DNA of 64,000 bases from Alnus glutinosa (taxonomy: Eukaryota > Streptophyta > Magnoliopsida > Fagales > Betulaceae): NCBI RefSeq assembly GCF_958979055.1, contig NC_084889.1, positions 32,677,261 to 32,741,260 on the forward strand, written 5' to 3'. This document shows, in pieces, positions 36,388 to 55,640 of the stretch; position 1 is the first letter of the stretch, and each line of letters opens with the position of its first letter. The notes under the pieces were generated by a model. It ran no database searches. It was given only the letters and a program-made list of their open reading frames with translations, and was not told the origin of the DNA. The position numbers and the translations under genes are program-made.

Positions 36388-36861
36388 TGTATTTCAATTG
36401 AAACTATGAAGTGCATGCAACACGTGTTTTATATGTTAAGTTGGATTATGACGCCATTCTTTTATATTTCAAAAGGAATTAGAGTATATATTAAGTTTGA
36501 TTTCATGACTTATAAAATAAAAAATAATAGAAAAAATAAAATAAAATCTTTGATTTCATTTATGCTCACGTTATATTGATCCATAATTATAAGAGCATCT
36601 CCATCCATTTTGGTGTAGTGACTTTTATTGTAGCACTTTTTAGTTATTATTATTATTATTATTTTCTCTCATTTTTCTTTCTTCCTCTCTCTCAACTTCA
36701 ATAGTTAAAAAATACATTTAAAATTAATATTTAAAGAAAATAGAAAGTGAGACAGATAATCTGTTGGAGTATGTATTGAAAAGTTTGTTAGTAAAATGAA
36801 AAATTGTGTATTTTGAGTAGCTAAAATAATCGCTACTACTGAAGATACTATAACCATTGCT
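35067..36861. other. AT-rich intergenic desert, part 1
   Basis: No gene. Contains (AT)n at about 36356-36384, ATT repeats at about 36645-36662, and an AGAGCATCTCCATCCATTTT block (36593) of the kind found at ends of small plant transposons; a related AGAGCATCTCTAACGGATGC occurs at 40813. Confidence 0.5.
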
Positions 36862-37052
36862 AAGGCACATTGGGGTGTGGCCTACGGGATTTGATTCTTG
36901 TACAACACCAATACAACAACCCCTCACATGAGGGTGGGCTCCAGTATGTAAGACCCACCCTCATGTGAATGATTGTTGTACAGTTGTTGTATTAGTGTTG
37001 TAAATCTGACATTTTCCGTGACCTACACATTGGGTCCCACTCAATGTGCCTT
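36862..37052. mobile_element. Near-palindromic MITE, AAGGCACATTG ends
   Basis: The left half (AAGGCACATTGGGGTGTGGC ... TACAACACCAATACAACAAC) is nearly the reverse complement of the right half (GTTGTTGTATTAGTGTTGTA ... TCAATGTGCCTT). The centre contains CACATGAGGGTGGG and CCCACCCTCATGTG around a short loop. 191 bp, non-coding. Confidence 0.8.
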
Positions 37053-37527
37053 GGTGTTGTGCCATTGTTGTGCACAAAGAGTGCAAGGATCACTCCCCTG
37101 ATGTGTCAATTAATTTTCCTAAGATTCAACCCACATACAACCTTAATTGTCGGTATGCATGTGACTTGACCAGGCTCACAACACTACATATATATTTCAA
37201 AAACCAAATCATGGTGCACATGCATGTATGGTCTGTGCAGTTTCAACGAGTTCATATTAGACAACGACGTACTTGTTTTCACATAAGCCGCTTCTTAATT
37301 GCTTCAGAAAAATCTAATGTGTCAATTTAATTAATCTAGTCATACCAGAAATTTGCTTTTTTCGATCGACGACTACTCAACACCTCAAATTAATTATTGG
37401 GATAAGATGTTCATATATATATATATATCATGAGACTATAAGATTTCAATAAAATGAAGTCAATTATAATTAAATGAACCCAATGAGATGAACCCCAAAT
37501 TAAGTGGAACCTATTTGAATTAGTTCT

Positions 37528-37564
<37 letters not shown>

Positions 37565-39949
37565 ACCAAATTTTAAAGAATTTGAAAAAAAAAAAAAAAA
37601 AAAACCTTTTTTAGTTCTAAGAGTTTTAAAAGAAAGAACATTTATTATTATTATTATTATAAATGTATCAAAAGAAAAAGGAAAAAAAAAAAAAAGGTCA
37701 TCAAAAGCATTATATTCCTAAAAATAATAATAAAAGAAAACTCTCAAAAAGAAACCAATTCTATTATTTGGATTGAAGAAAAAAAACATGAATTGAGGGA
37801 AAGTAAAAAAAATAAAAATAAAAAATCCATAATCCAAAATAAAATTATTTCAGAATCCTCTATTCAAATTCAGTTTGGGAATGAACTTGAATCTTGATTA
37901 TTCTCTACTTTTTTTCAAAAATAAATCATATTTTATTCAATTTTTTCAAATTTTATCTCACAAAATCAAACCTCAAAATTTGCACAATAAATTAAAATTA
38001 AATTTTAATTTCAAAAATTTCAACATTCAAACTGACTAATATATAATTACTTATTCGAGACAAGTTTTCTTTCTTCTTTTTTTTTTTTTTTTTTGGACAG
38101 CTCAAATTACACTGGAATCTAGGCACTCCGATTATTTAGGCAATTGGTGGGGTAGAAAAATCAAGAAATGATGATCAAAAGGGATACAAACATAGCCGAC
38201 AATAAAATGAGATTAAAAGTCAAAAAAATTCTAGATGACAAAGATCTTTAACAATATTGGCCGCTTTCCTTTCAACAACAAAAAGAAAAAGAGTAGAAAG
38301 AGGGCCAAGAAATTTCATGGTAGCTAACTCCTGTGGACAAAGTAGACCTAGCTAGCTAGCTAGCACTTGTGCATGCATGAGCATGATTACATTGCACAAG
38401 AGAGAATGAGTCCATCTAGGTGGGCTAGGGCTAAGGATCGATGGGGACTGGTCTGTGTTTACATTTGTGTTCCCCACCTTAACTCAAGAGAATATGATAT
38501 GAAAAGGGCCAGAAATAGAATCATTCTACCTGCAGGTCAGCATTTTTGAATAAATAATAATTATATCATTCTGTTCAGGTCTTTGTGTAATTAATTGGAT
38601 GGTAAGTTCTTGGCAACTTCCCCATCTTCTCGGCTGCTTCCTGCAATTGTTTGCATGTGCATGAAAATGTCAAAGAAACCCTCTAATGTCTGCCTAAGAT
38701 TATGGATTCCCCATCTGCAAGTACTGTCAGGGATGCAATTTCCAATGCCTTTTATGAGGACCCTGTTTAATTCACCTCCCCTTCATTTCTCTAAAAAAAA
38801 AAAAATTAACATTCAAGCATTCATATCTTTTTTCACTTTTTATATCATATTAACACTTTTTTATAACTATTTAAATAAAAATTTCAAACGAGGCCTGAAT
38901 TGCATGTACATGAGATAAGGCATCGTTTGATAAATGGTTTCGTAGTTGAATTTTTGTTTAAACAGTAACAATAAATGATTGATATGATATAAAAGTAGAA
39001 AAAAGTCTGAAATTTTTTTAATGAAAAAATAATTTTTATTTTTTTTATTAATTTTTTTTTGTAATGAGTTTTTATTTTATTTTAATAGTAATAAAAAAAA
39101 TTACTCATGTAATATAAAAAGACAAAAATGAAAAAAAAAATGTTAAAAGTTTTTTAAGTAGATATTTTCTTTTTTAGAGAAATGAAAAAAAAAAAAAACA
39201 AAAAAGAAAAAAAAAAGTGAGGGGAGGGGAGGGGAGGGGAAATGGTTACCAAACGGTCCTAAGTTTTGAAAATATCTAGGTGTGTTTGATAAGCATTGGG
39301 GTTGTATTTTTTTTTAATATATATATATAAATTAATTGATGTGATCTAAAGTAGAGAGAAGTTTATAATTTTTTGTATGAAAAAATGAAAAAAAAAGAAA
39401 AAAGAAAAAATTGTTACACCGTAATTCATGTGATATAAAAAGTATAATGTTTTTGAGTTGATTTTTTAAGGAAAAAAATTGAGGGGTTTGTCAAAAATAG
39501 TCCAGTCTGTTTACCTAAAAAAATTAAAAGTTAATGAGGAAATTTAAACTTTCTTTTAATATATAAGTGAAGCCCAACATGTGAAATATTTAATTAAAAT
39601 TAGAGACAAATAATGGAGACAACGTTTAAACTTAAGACTTTTAAGTTTTGGCTATAGTACATATTAAATCATGACTTATCTCAACAATTTAAATCAATAA
39701 AAATAAATTATTAATTTAATCATTTATTTAATATTCTAACATATTACCCTCTTGTAAGATTAATCATACAGACTTGAAAATTGAGGGTTAAACTAGTGGC
39801 GGAGCCACATAGATCCTTGGAGAGCTTCCTCCTCCGCCTCCTAAGGCCCAAGGTTTTCTCAAAAAAATAAAAAAAATTAAAATTTTAGACCTAATTTTTT
39901 TTTTTTTTTAATCCTACCCCCTAAAGTTGGGGAACAAGATCCTCTCCGT
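37053..39949. other. AT-rich intergenic desert, part 2
   Basis: No gene found. Contains long A runs (37528-37560; about 37587-37604), a GCTA repeat near 38347-38363, T runs (about 38078-38094) and two diverged members of the TTTGTTAAT/TTTGATAA MITE family (about 38928-39260 and 39290-39480). Confidence 0.5.
39221..39240 (+). repeat. (GGGGA)4, G-quadruplex type
   Basis: Four runs of four G separated by single A, immediately after GTGA. It meets the usual definition of an intramolecular G-quadruplex motif with one-base loops. Confidence 0.8.
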
Positions 39950-40066
39950 TTCTCTCAATTTAGTTGTAAAATATGGACATAATTGTCTTTTCACATTTTC
40001 ATAAAATGTGAAAAGACAATTATGCCCCTACTTTATAACCAAACGGAAAGAATCCAAATTCGTCAG
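39950..40066. mobile_element. Hairpin MITE with 21-bp perfect arms
   Basis: Arms at 39979-39999 and 40003-40023 are perfectly complementary with a three-base loop (arm begins ATAATTGTCTTTTCACATTT). Imperfect pairing continues outward to GATCCTCTCCGTTT on the left and AAACGGAAAGAATCC on the right, which suggests a small TIR element. Confidence 0.8.
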
Positions 40067-41941
40067 GGGTGGAAGGCTCGATCCGCCCCGGAGGGTTCAA
40101 TTATGAAAAGTTGTCATTCAATTTAAATGGTTTGATATTCTTTTAATTTGTATCCTGAATATTGATTTTGATACAAATCAGAACTCCATTTAATTTGCTT
40201 GACACTTTCACTTTACCTTCTTCCCTAAGAACACGTTTTGTAGAATTTGGGATGAGAAACTTGAGGAATCAACGACCAAATTAATAACCAACACACGGCA
40301 TTCACCGAATTGGTTGTACATTTCATATTATTTACGCAATAGATAATATTCTTGAAATATTCTCATAATATTTAATATCTTAATTTCTATATAATCATAT
40401 CTTAATTACTGTCCCTAGTTTTTTCTTCTATATATATATTTTAATAGCCTCGTAATATAATTCAACTTAATATACATTAAGTATCCATAAAAAAATGAAG
40501 TGACTTTTAAAATCATTATTTGATCAATCACACGTCCGGCCAATAATAATTTTGAAAGCTACCTCATTTTTTTATTACTCGGTGGTTTGAACATGGTATC
40601 AGAGCCAACGGTCTTGACTTCGAACCTTGTTTTAATCATTCATTCCCGCAATTTCACGAGAAAATACAATCATTCTTTTTCTTCCGCTATTTATATTTAT
40701 ATATTTTTCTTTTTGCCGTTTAAGAAACGTGTGAGGCAGGTGAAATCGTAGAAATGAAGATTGAGGATGCAATCACAAAAATCATCACCGCATGATGTAG
40801 TTTATTCCTAAGAGCATCTCTAACGGATGCTTTTAAACTCCTACATATATTTTCTGAAGTTTTAGCTAATTAAATGATTAAAGTTTTAATCATTAATTTC
40901 TCACCATTTTTAATTGCTTGTCACCATTTTTTTAGATGCTTTTATTGACAATAAAATAAAAATAAAAAGGATGAGAACTAATATCCAATGAAATTAAAGA
41001 AAAAAGGTGACGTCGTTTTCACTGGTTATCTTACTCTGCCTACTAACGTTTCCGGTTTCTCCCTCGGTTTCAACAATGGCGGAGAGGTGGTAGAGGCGAT
41101 GCCGGGCACAGAGGTTAGGTAATAATTGAAAATGAAGTGCAAAATTTTTTGGATGACGTGGTGGTTTTTGGGCCAAGGTTACTTTTTTTTTTTTTTACAT
41201 GTTCACGCAAGAGGGGAGTGTGGGGGTTCGAATGGGGGTTCGAACTAGTGGTCTCCGCTTCATGAAGTATGGTCCTTAACCAATTGAGTTACCTTTTAAG
41301 AACACCCTAAGGTCACGTTTGGTTGATATAAATATACCAAAAAATGAAATAATTATTCCACAATTTGGTTACATCACCGCTATTAAGAATAACTATTCTC
41401 ATGAATGAATTATTATCCTTAAATGAGGAATAGTTATTTCTCTAAAAAAGACAATGAATAGATATTTATATCCCCCATAAATAAAAATACCCTAAAAGTT
41501 ATTTTTCCAATATATCATTTTTTTCATGAATATTTGTAGTGTTTGCTCCCCCTACGTGGCCGACCACCCCCTTGGGATAACCATGAGAGGTGGTTGCATT
41601 GCCCCATAGCCCCTCGGTGTCCACCTTAAGAAGCTTTGAAAGTGATACGACCACCCCGAAACTATGAAAGTGGTACAACCACCCCTAACCAGCCCTAATA
41701 TGCATTAGCTTTTTTTTCTCTCCAATTCCAATTTCCAACAAACCGGTGTAAATTATGGCTCCACATGCGTCGACATTGAAGCAATTATTGAAGTACTTGA
41801 TGAAGCAAATTCAAGTTTGGTCCCATTCGGCAAATTGCATATGGCACATTACACACCACATCATGATCATATTTGGCATCATTGAAACTCCATCCATCAA
41901 ATGTAAATAAAAACCAAAGCTTTATTTGTTTGTCTTTTGTT

Positions 41942-41942
<1 letters not shown>
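40067..41942. other. AT-rich intergenic desert, part 3
   Basis: No gene. Includes a MITE-like block starting GGTCACGTTTGGTTGATATA (about 41311), whose matching right end I could not find, and a GTGGCCGACCACCCCC block (about 41557) related to GGGGTGGCCAACCACCC at 10649. Confidence 0.5.

Positions 41943-41987
<45 letters not shown>
41943..41987 (-). repeat. T45 homopolymer, probable retroelement poly(A)
   Basis: Forty-five T in a row followed by ATCAAAATAAAAACATTAC. It reads as a minus-strand poly(A) tail with about 400 bases of featureless sequence behind it. Confidence 0.6.
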
Positions 41988-41989
<2 letters not shown>

Positions 41990-44900
41990 CAAAATAAAAA
42001 CATTACAAATATCTTAAATACAAAATATTCATAAAACACAAAAACTCAAACAAACAAAAAACACTTTCCAACAAACATTATGTACGTTACGCGAATGATT
42101 TCATAAACACATAACGGGATAGATTTTGGATTTTAAGAGAATCTAAACCTTTTAGATTTTTAAGGAACGTACCATTTTCAAATACAATGCATCACGCCTA
42201 TAAATAAGAGAATTACAAAGACATAAAATATGAGATAAACTTCTATCTCTACGCCTCTACTCGAAGATAAACCCCTAACACAAATAAATTACTCAAAAAT
42301 AACTCGATCCTACTCTAACTTGAAAATAACCCCACACGCAGAGCTTATTAATTAATGGGAAAATGATTTATAAACTAACGTAGCATTATAAGTGACATTT
42401 ATCATGTTAGTTACAATTGAATTTAGTTATAAGAATTGTCATTATGAGTGTTACGTTACCTTACAAATTAGCGTGAAAGTCTACATGATATATACTGATC
42501 ATGCCGTCACAATTAAATTTAATCGTTTATTGACTAATATGATAAGTATCATATACATTATATCACGTCAAGTTGTAAGACACTTAAAAATAAAAGGAAA
42601 TATCATTTTAAGTGTGACACGCTCGAAGAACCACTTGCAAATCTTAAAAAAAGTACAATATTCTCATTGTAATTATGGTTAAAATCAATTAATCATGGTC
42701 TTTTTTCTTTGCTGCTACTTTGGGGGAGGGAGGAACCAGTCATGGAGAAAATTGGCCAAAGTGGTGGCTGAATTGCCCCTTGAATTTCTTATTATTATTT
42801 ATATTTTTTCCTTATCAATTTTTTTTGTTATTTTAGTTTTTATATTTTTTATTATAGAGAGTGATTTGTCATTTTTTCTTACCCCAAGAACAAGAAGTTT
42901 AAGTTACTTTTTAAATTCTAGAGATCGAGCTAGTTGCAAATTAGTGCAACAAGAGAGATTGATTTTGTATTTTTTACTTTATTTTAATTAACTAATCTCT
43001 CTCACACTCTTTCTCTCTCTCTCTTTGTACACAATGGTTTGCCTCTTCAAAAATCTTTCTCTAGGCCACTCCAAGAAGAAGACAACACCACCATTATACC
43101 TTCCGGGATCCTCCAAGACCATTGGAGTGACGGTGCTTCACGCCTTCACCAACCCCAAATCTAATTTAGACTCAAGTCAAAGTCAAAGTCCAATATACAC
43201 AATTTTTTTTTTTTAATATTTACTTAATGCCATTAGGGCTATACGTGGGCGTGGATGCAGTTATTAGCGCATAATGCGGTTATCATTTTTAAGTAAGAAT
43301 ATCTGTATCGTGTGATTACTAACTGTTATCCGCGCAATTATTAATCGCTATCTGCATATTAGATAAAGAGTCTTTTGGATCTACTTTAGTAATTTGTGAC
43401 TTCTTAATTTGGGTCTCTATGAGAGGATACTTTAAACGATTTTGAAAATAACCCGGCATGTGAGATGGTTCGGCGTCACGGCGTGAGTGTGAGATTTGCG
43501 ATGAGAGAAAATAAAGAAAGAAAAAACTAAACATAACCTTATACTAAATTCAAAACAACATCGTTTTGATGTATTTGTTTATATATGTATATATAAAGGA
43601 TATGCGGATGTGGTTAGAACTGTTATCCACATTTGCATATGCTGATAATAATTTTTGTTAACTGCATCCATATTCACATATGCAAATAGCGAATAGTTGC
43701 AATTAATATCCGTCCGCATGTAAAGTCTAGATACGTACCGTATACTTTTATTTCTTTCTTTCTTTTTTATTATCTTGAGAGATACTTCTCTGTTGTCTTC
43801 TTTTTTGGGCTAAGAAATATTGCCACTTTATTGTCTGTAAATTTATTAACTACATGATATATCATCATGATGTTATACACTTGATTTAAAAACCTAATAA
43901 TTTGTTCAATTGTGCAATTGCAACGAGAGCAAACCTTTAAAGGAGCAAGAGGACGACAAAAGAAGTTTTTGAGGTCCAATAGAATGTGGACAAAATAACA
44001 TTTCATCATGGAACCTCCTCCTATCTCTAATTTATCCATGGGGTTACATCAAACTGTTTGGACAGGCACATGGGGACAGGCAAAATGTGATGCTGATGTT
44101 TCAACCCATATGCTTAGAGACAGCTCAAGTGGACCACATTGAGTTTATGAAACATCTTTAATTTATGTAAATGCTTTGCTGCAAAGCATGCAACATTTGG
44201 ATTCTCAATAATTTTCTGTCTAAAGAAGACAGGCAGAGAAAATAATAAAGGAACCGAAAGAGATGACTTTCCGCCCGAACAACGCTCTTTACCAAAGTGG
44301 GATCCCTCTTTGCTCGGGCAAAAAAGTCATCTCTTAGTCCGAATTACTAGCAATTTAAACATGTAATTTGAGCATATTGAGATTCACACAACAATATGAA
44401 ACCATACTTTTATATTATCTGTCTAAATTGTTTATAGCCATTCGAGCCGATAACTATTAGGGATTATTATGTTCTTATAAGCCTCTACCCATAAAAAAGT
44501 GACAAAAATATACAGAAATTCTGGTATTGTGTCACTGTCATTGTGCAACTTGTTCACTTTTCTGGTCATTTCTTGCAGCTCACGTGCCTCCATAGCTAAA
44601 GAATCACATGGAATCAAGGACAAAAGCTGAAAGGCTGGGGATCTGGACTCTGCAAGAGATCATGTCCATTGATCAGAAGGAAAAATGCATGCAAGAAATT
44701 CTAGTGGTTAAAGAGAAATAGGATTATAAAATGCTTACTCAAGAATAGTTTTATATTCTTAAATTTCTGATATTGGACCTTATATTTTCCTATTATAAAA
44801 TTTGAACTTATGGTGTTAGTGATTATTTTAATTTATCATTAGGTCAAGAAAATGTGATTTATTATTATTATTATTTAGATGATAAAACAATACAAGGCAA

Positions 44901-45131
44901 ACCAACAATGCAAAGTAGGAAACACAAATTAGAAAAACAATTACAAGGGAAGTCTTTCCCGTTATCAAAGGGGAGAGATCAAGCAAAAGGAAAAATGGGG
45001 TTGGAAATACTTTCGGAAAATTTAGATAAAGTGATCTATTTGGCTAAAATTGACGCCCCTATGAACCTTGGATGTTATCCCGTTGTAAAACTAAGCTAAC
45101 AGACCAAGGGTGTCAGAAATCCAAGAGAATA
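41988..45131. other. AT-rich intergenic desert, part 4
   Basis: No convincing gene. An open frame at 43034-43216 (MVCLFKNLSLGHSKKKTTPP onward) follows a CT-rich leader-like tract (42993-43023) and could be a lost first exon, but no further exon or domain was recognised. A second open frame at about 44854-45099 is basic and unrecognised. Confidence 0.45.
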
Positions 45132-45299
45132 GAGTAATGCTACGTATCATCATTTTATCTTATTTTGATCTCTCAAACCTGATGTGACTTTTAAAATCAC
45201 AATTGAATTTGTGATTAACCACTATTGAATTTTGATCAAATTGTGATTTTAAGTCACATCAAATTTGGAGGGATAAAATGATAATATGTAGCATTGCTC
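45132..45299. mobile_element. Palindromic MITE with GAG(T/C)AATGCTAC ends
   Basis: The left end GAGTAATGCTACGTATCATC and the reverse complement of the right end GAGCAATGCTACATATTATC match over about 28 bases. The interior is also self-complementary (GTGACTTTTAAAATCAC... and ...GTGATTTTAAGTCACATC). 168 bp. Same terminus as the 346-bp element at 19285. Confidence 0.85.
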
Positions 45300-46654
45300 A
45301 GAAATATATCCTCCGGTCGGTCCGAGAAACATGTGATTTGAAATAACATATTTTTAAAATTTGAGTGCACTTTCTTTTCCTTTCTTTTCTTTTCTTTCTT
45401 TCTTTCTTTCTTTTTTTTTTTTTTTTTTTTTAATTTTTTTTTTTTATTTTATCTTCTTTGGTAGGAGTACCTCACAAGTCTTGGATTAAACAAGCAAATA
45501 TCTCAATATCTTTCATCAATCATTGGTGGAAGAAAATTCTTGGCATACCATAAAATAAAGAGAAGAGCTACCCATTCCAATTTTTTTTTTTCTTCTAAAA
45601 TTTAGTTCCCAAATAATGTGTCACAATCTCATGTGATTTATTATTTTGAAAAATGTGTCATCACCTCATAGGATGATAATACATCATTTGATAATCACTT
45701 TTGAGGATAACAATTTGAAAAATAGAGCATTTCTCTCAAATAAAACCCATAAGCATTTTACACGACATAGACATTAGACCAATGGGCTTTAGGCTTCTGA
45801 GTTTCATATGCCTTGTCAAACTTGTGACACCCAATTAAATATAAGCAACTCAATTATACAATAATGGTTGACAATGTGCCCCTAATCACATCATTAACTA
45901 AAAAAGTAATCCTAATCAGTGAGGCACCATATTGATATCAATGTATAATTGAACATGTGTATCATTTGTGGGTCCATATAAACAAGACAGAATAAATAGA
46001 TCCATGGAATAAACACCCATGATGCTGGACCCATTGTTGTTATAATTTGTTTTGTTAGTGTTATGATTTGTTGTGTTTCCAATTTACTTTGAGCACTAGT
46101 ATTGGAGTAGCCAAATATTTTTTCTAGTAAAAATTTGGCTACAATTTATAAAAACCACCCCAATATTATTAGCAACGTCTTTCACTTTATGAATATTTTT
46201 TCCGTACCATAAAAACAGTTCATTTGCAATGTTAAATTATCAGTAATATTTAACTGAAACGAGAGTGAACTGCATCATGTCAAATCCCCAGTTAGCAAGA
46301 CATGATGAATTTAATAATTTAATTAATTAATACTTTAAACATTCAAAAACTGATAGTTTTAAGAAATCAATAATAAGTGTTTTTTTTTTTTCTTCATATT
46401 CCGACTTTGTTAGAAATTGAAAATTGCTTCCGACATCCGGCTTGTCACTGTTGCAATTCGACACGTGCAGGTCTAAAACGAGTCGGGTCGGGTTGAATGT
46501 TGGGGGCGGCGGGTTTTTGAATGCCCTTAGCGAGCCAGGCTACTTGGGCTGTCACTAATTAGTCTTTCCAACTGGTATGAGCTGGGCTTGATGCCATCTT
46601 CTAATGATATGAGCCCCAATTTGCCCAAACACCTTTACAACTAACGGTCAAGGC
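45300..46654. other. AT-rich intergenic desert, part 5
   Basis: No gene. Contains a TTTC/CTTT repeat and long T runs at about 45375-45445. Confidence 0.5.
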
Positions 46655-46880
46655 AGTGACAAGATGTGTTTGGTTCCGTTCCGTAATAGTGATTTGGAAA
46701 CACTTCAAGCCAAAAATATCAACAACCGTTGTCTGGACCACCTGAATATCCCTTCGATTCTATCAGATAAGTTAGTGGGTGAGGTTGGTGGGTCACTTCG
46801 GGAAAGGAAAGTTCAACGAAACGAGTTCCGGAAACAGAAAACGGTTTCATGACAACGTAACCAAACCAAACACGCCCTTA
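46655..46880. mobile_element. MITE-like element, GTGTTTGGTT ends
   Basis: Left GATGTGTTTGGTTCCGTTCC and right ACCAAACCAAACACGCCCTTA are inverted relatives. The interior is moderately GC-rich, with no recognised coding content. Immediately upstream of SCPL29. Confidence 0.55.
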
Positions 46881-47100
46881 GCAGTGCCCACAATCTTGGG
46901 AGATAAAAAGAGGTTTTTTTTTGTCCCTGGAGTCAGCAAAACCAGCTAGATTTTGCTTCTTTGTTGTGAGCAAAACCAAACCAGGACCATTCATTCATTG
47001 ATACTTCAAAAGTTCAACCCTCAAGCTTTTTTCTCACGTTGTCCTTAGACCTTAAACATCCCATTATCTAACAGCCATTTCCTTAACCAACTGATAAGAA

Positions 47101-53877
<6,777 letters not shown>

Positions 53878-54981
53878 AGTTTTCCTTTTTCCTCTGCCCT
53901 TTTGTTCCTGGAATCAGAATGAAATGTGGCCACAGAAGAATAATTATTTTAAATCCAAGTGATGTCGTTAAAATGTTTTTAAGGACATTTGAAGTGTACT
54001 TAAAATTTAAATCATTGAAAGGAATTGGGATTTTATTTGTGATCTTCACAACAAATTATGAGTTGATTTAGCCTATAATGTCTCATGCATGGTTTTTGTC
54101 AGTTGACATGAGAATCATGTGTTTGAAGAACAGTTCAATAAATTAGGTTAGACTATTTTTTCCCAACCTAGTTTGAAAGAAAGCTTTGTCATTTTTTCAA
54201 TTGACGTGTTTTAAGGATATATGTCGGTTCAAATGCAAGATCGATTCATAGGTGAGAACACCGATTTTGCAACTTTTTTTCCGGCTCATTTATGGATATT
54301 CGAATTTAGGAGATGGCAAGAATCCAACTATTTTTAAATGGGAAATAAGGAAGCCCATTACCTTGCCCTAGCTTTTTAAGGACAGTTTTCTTTCAAAATT
54401 CGGCTTATTAAGCTGACACGTGTGTGTTTATAATATGCATTTTCATATCTACTTTTTAAAATATATGTGAGAATCATGTATTCTCCTAAAAAGTATGTGA
54501 TTCTAAGAGCAAATGTCAACCTCTTGAAGAAAACTTTATGCCCTTTTCATTCAAATATACTGCACCTTCATTGCAATAGTGTGCATTGTTTAGGTATGTA
54601 GTATTAGTGAATATACCTTGGGAAAATAAATTAAATAGTCAATAGCAAATATCACATGATATTCACATCCCCAAAACAGTGAAATAAGTACCATGATTTT
54701 ATCAATAAGTGCGCTTGTTTTTTTGACAACTTGAATTTAAATTAGTTTCTTTTATTACATTAATTTAATATTAGTTATGTCGATTCATGTAACGTATTTT
54801 AAATAATTTATCATGTCAGTTACTTAAAATACATCATGGCATATTATTCTTACACAAAAATGTTATTTCCTGAAATTATTATTTTTTTAAAAAAGTTTTA
54901 TTCCGTGTGCTCTCTATTTTCTGTAAACATATTTCAATAATTATTTTCTAAAAGTAAAACCAAACTTTGAAACATGCCTAC
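53878..54981. other. SCPL29 3-prime flank and spacer
   Basis: Probable 3-prime untranslated region in the first 200 bases, then AT-rich spacer. No gene recognised. Confidence 0.5.
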
Positions 54982-55012
54982 TTTTTTTTTTTTGGGGGGG
55001 GGGGGGGGGGGG
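54982..55012 (-). repeat. T12-G19 tract
   Basis: Twelve T followed by nineteen G, then CGCGAAG. On the minus strand it reads C19 A12, like a poly(A) tail preceded by a C run. The following 300 bases (AAACTTTCATTGATAAAACC onward) look like a retroelement 3-prime end. Confidence 0.8.
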
Positions 55013-55541
55013 CGCGAAGTTAAACTTTCATTGATAAAACCAACATTACAACATCAAACACTATAATGGTGAACATATTCAATCACCCTAAAGGTGTACA
55101 TTCAACATGAGTCTAAAAAGACTCATATAAATATAGACAATTGCCATTAAAAAAAATTAGCCAACAAAATGGTGCTTCTGCATTGACATACACCTTTACT
55201 TGAACAGGAAGTCGGTCACACATTTTAGGCGAAAGCCAATAACTAGATTAATTCACGCACAAAGTAAATTGTAGGAGGAAAACACAAACAGAAACAATAA
55301 AGGAAAAGCTCAAAAGAGAAGCTGCCTAAGATATAGGCTTAGACGCAAAGCCATTGGGCCAGAAACCTTGGGATCCTTTCCAGGCCTCTTGCCGAGAGAA
55401 TAGGTTCGGGTATTTTAACCTCGGTCCGAACACTCGCCCACGGCCCATCCTTCCTCGTCTTCTTCAACCAACCAGCCCCGACCGGCAGCCCCGTTCTCTG
55501 GTAGTTCCTGAATTGGTACCAGGCTGTGAAAACGGTGTATA

Positions 55542-55578
<37 letters not shown>

Positions 55579-55640
55579 ATAAACTCGGGATCTACTAGCC
55601 TGATCAGAAATAACCGGTACCTGACCCAACTTTTTCACTT
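55013..55640 (-). mobile_element. Possible retroelement fragment
   Basis: Minus-strand sequence behind the A12 tail. A minus-strand open frame at 55339-55638 contains an ERERERER run from a microsatellite and no recognised domain. The far boundary was not found. Confidence 0.3.
55544..55573. repeat. (CT)15 microsatellite
   Basis: Fifteen CT units, followed by TGTGTG. Confidence 0.85.

Noticed and set aside
46664..46852. 62-residue plus-strand open frame before SCPL29
   Set aside because: It lies within a TIR element (46655-46880) and has no coding signal.
54994..55012. Telomere-like or CpG-island signal
   Set aside because: A plain G homopolymer, without TTTAGGG repeats.
55339..55638. Minus-strand frame with ERERERER
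   Set aside because: The charged run is the (CT)n microsatellite read on the other strand; no homologous domain recognised.
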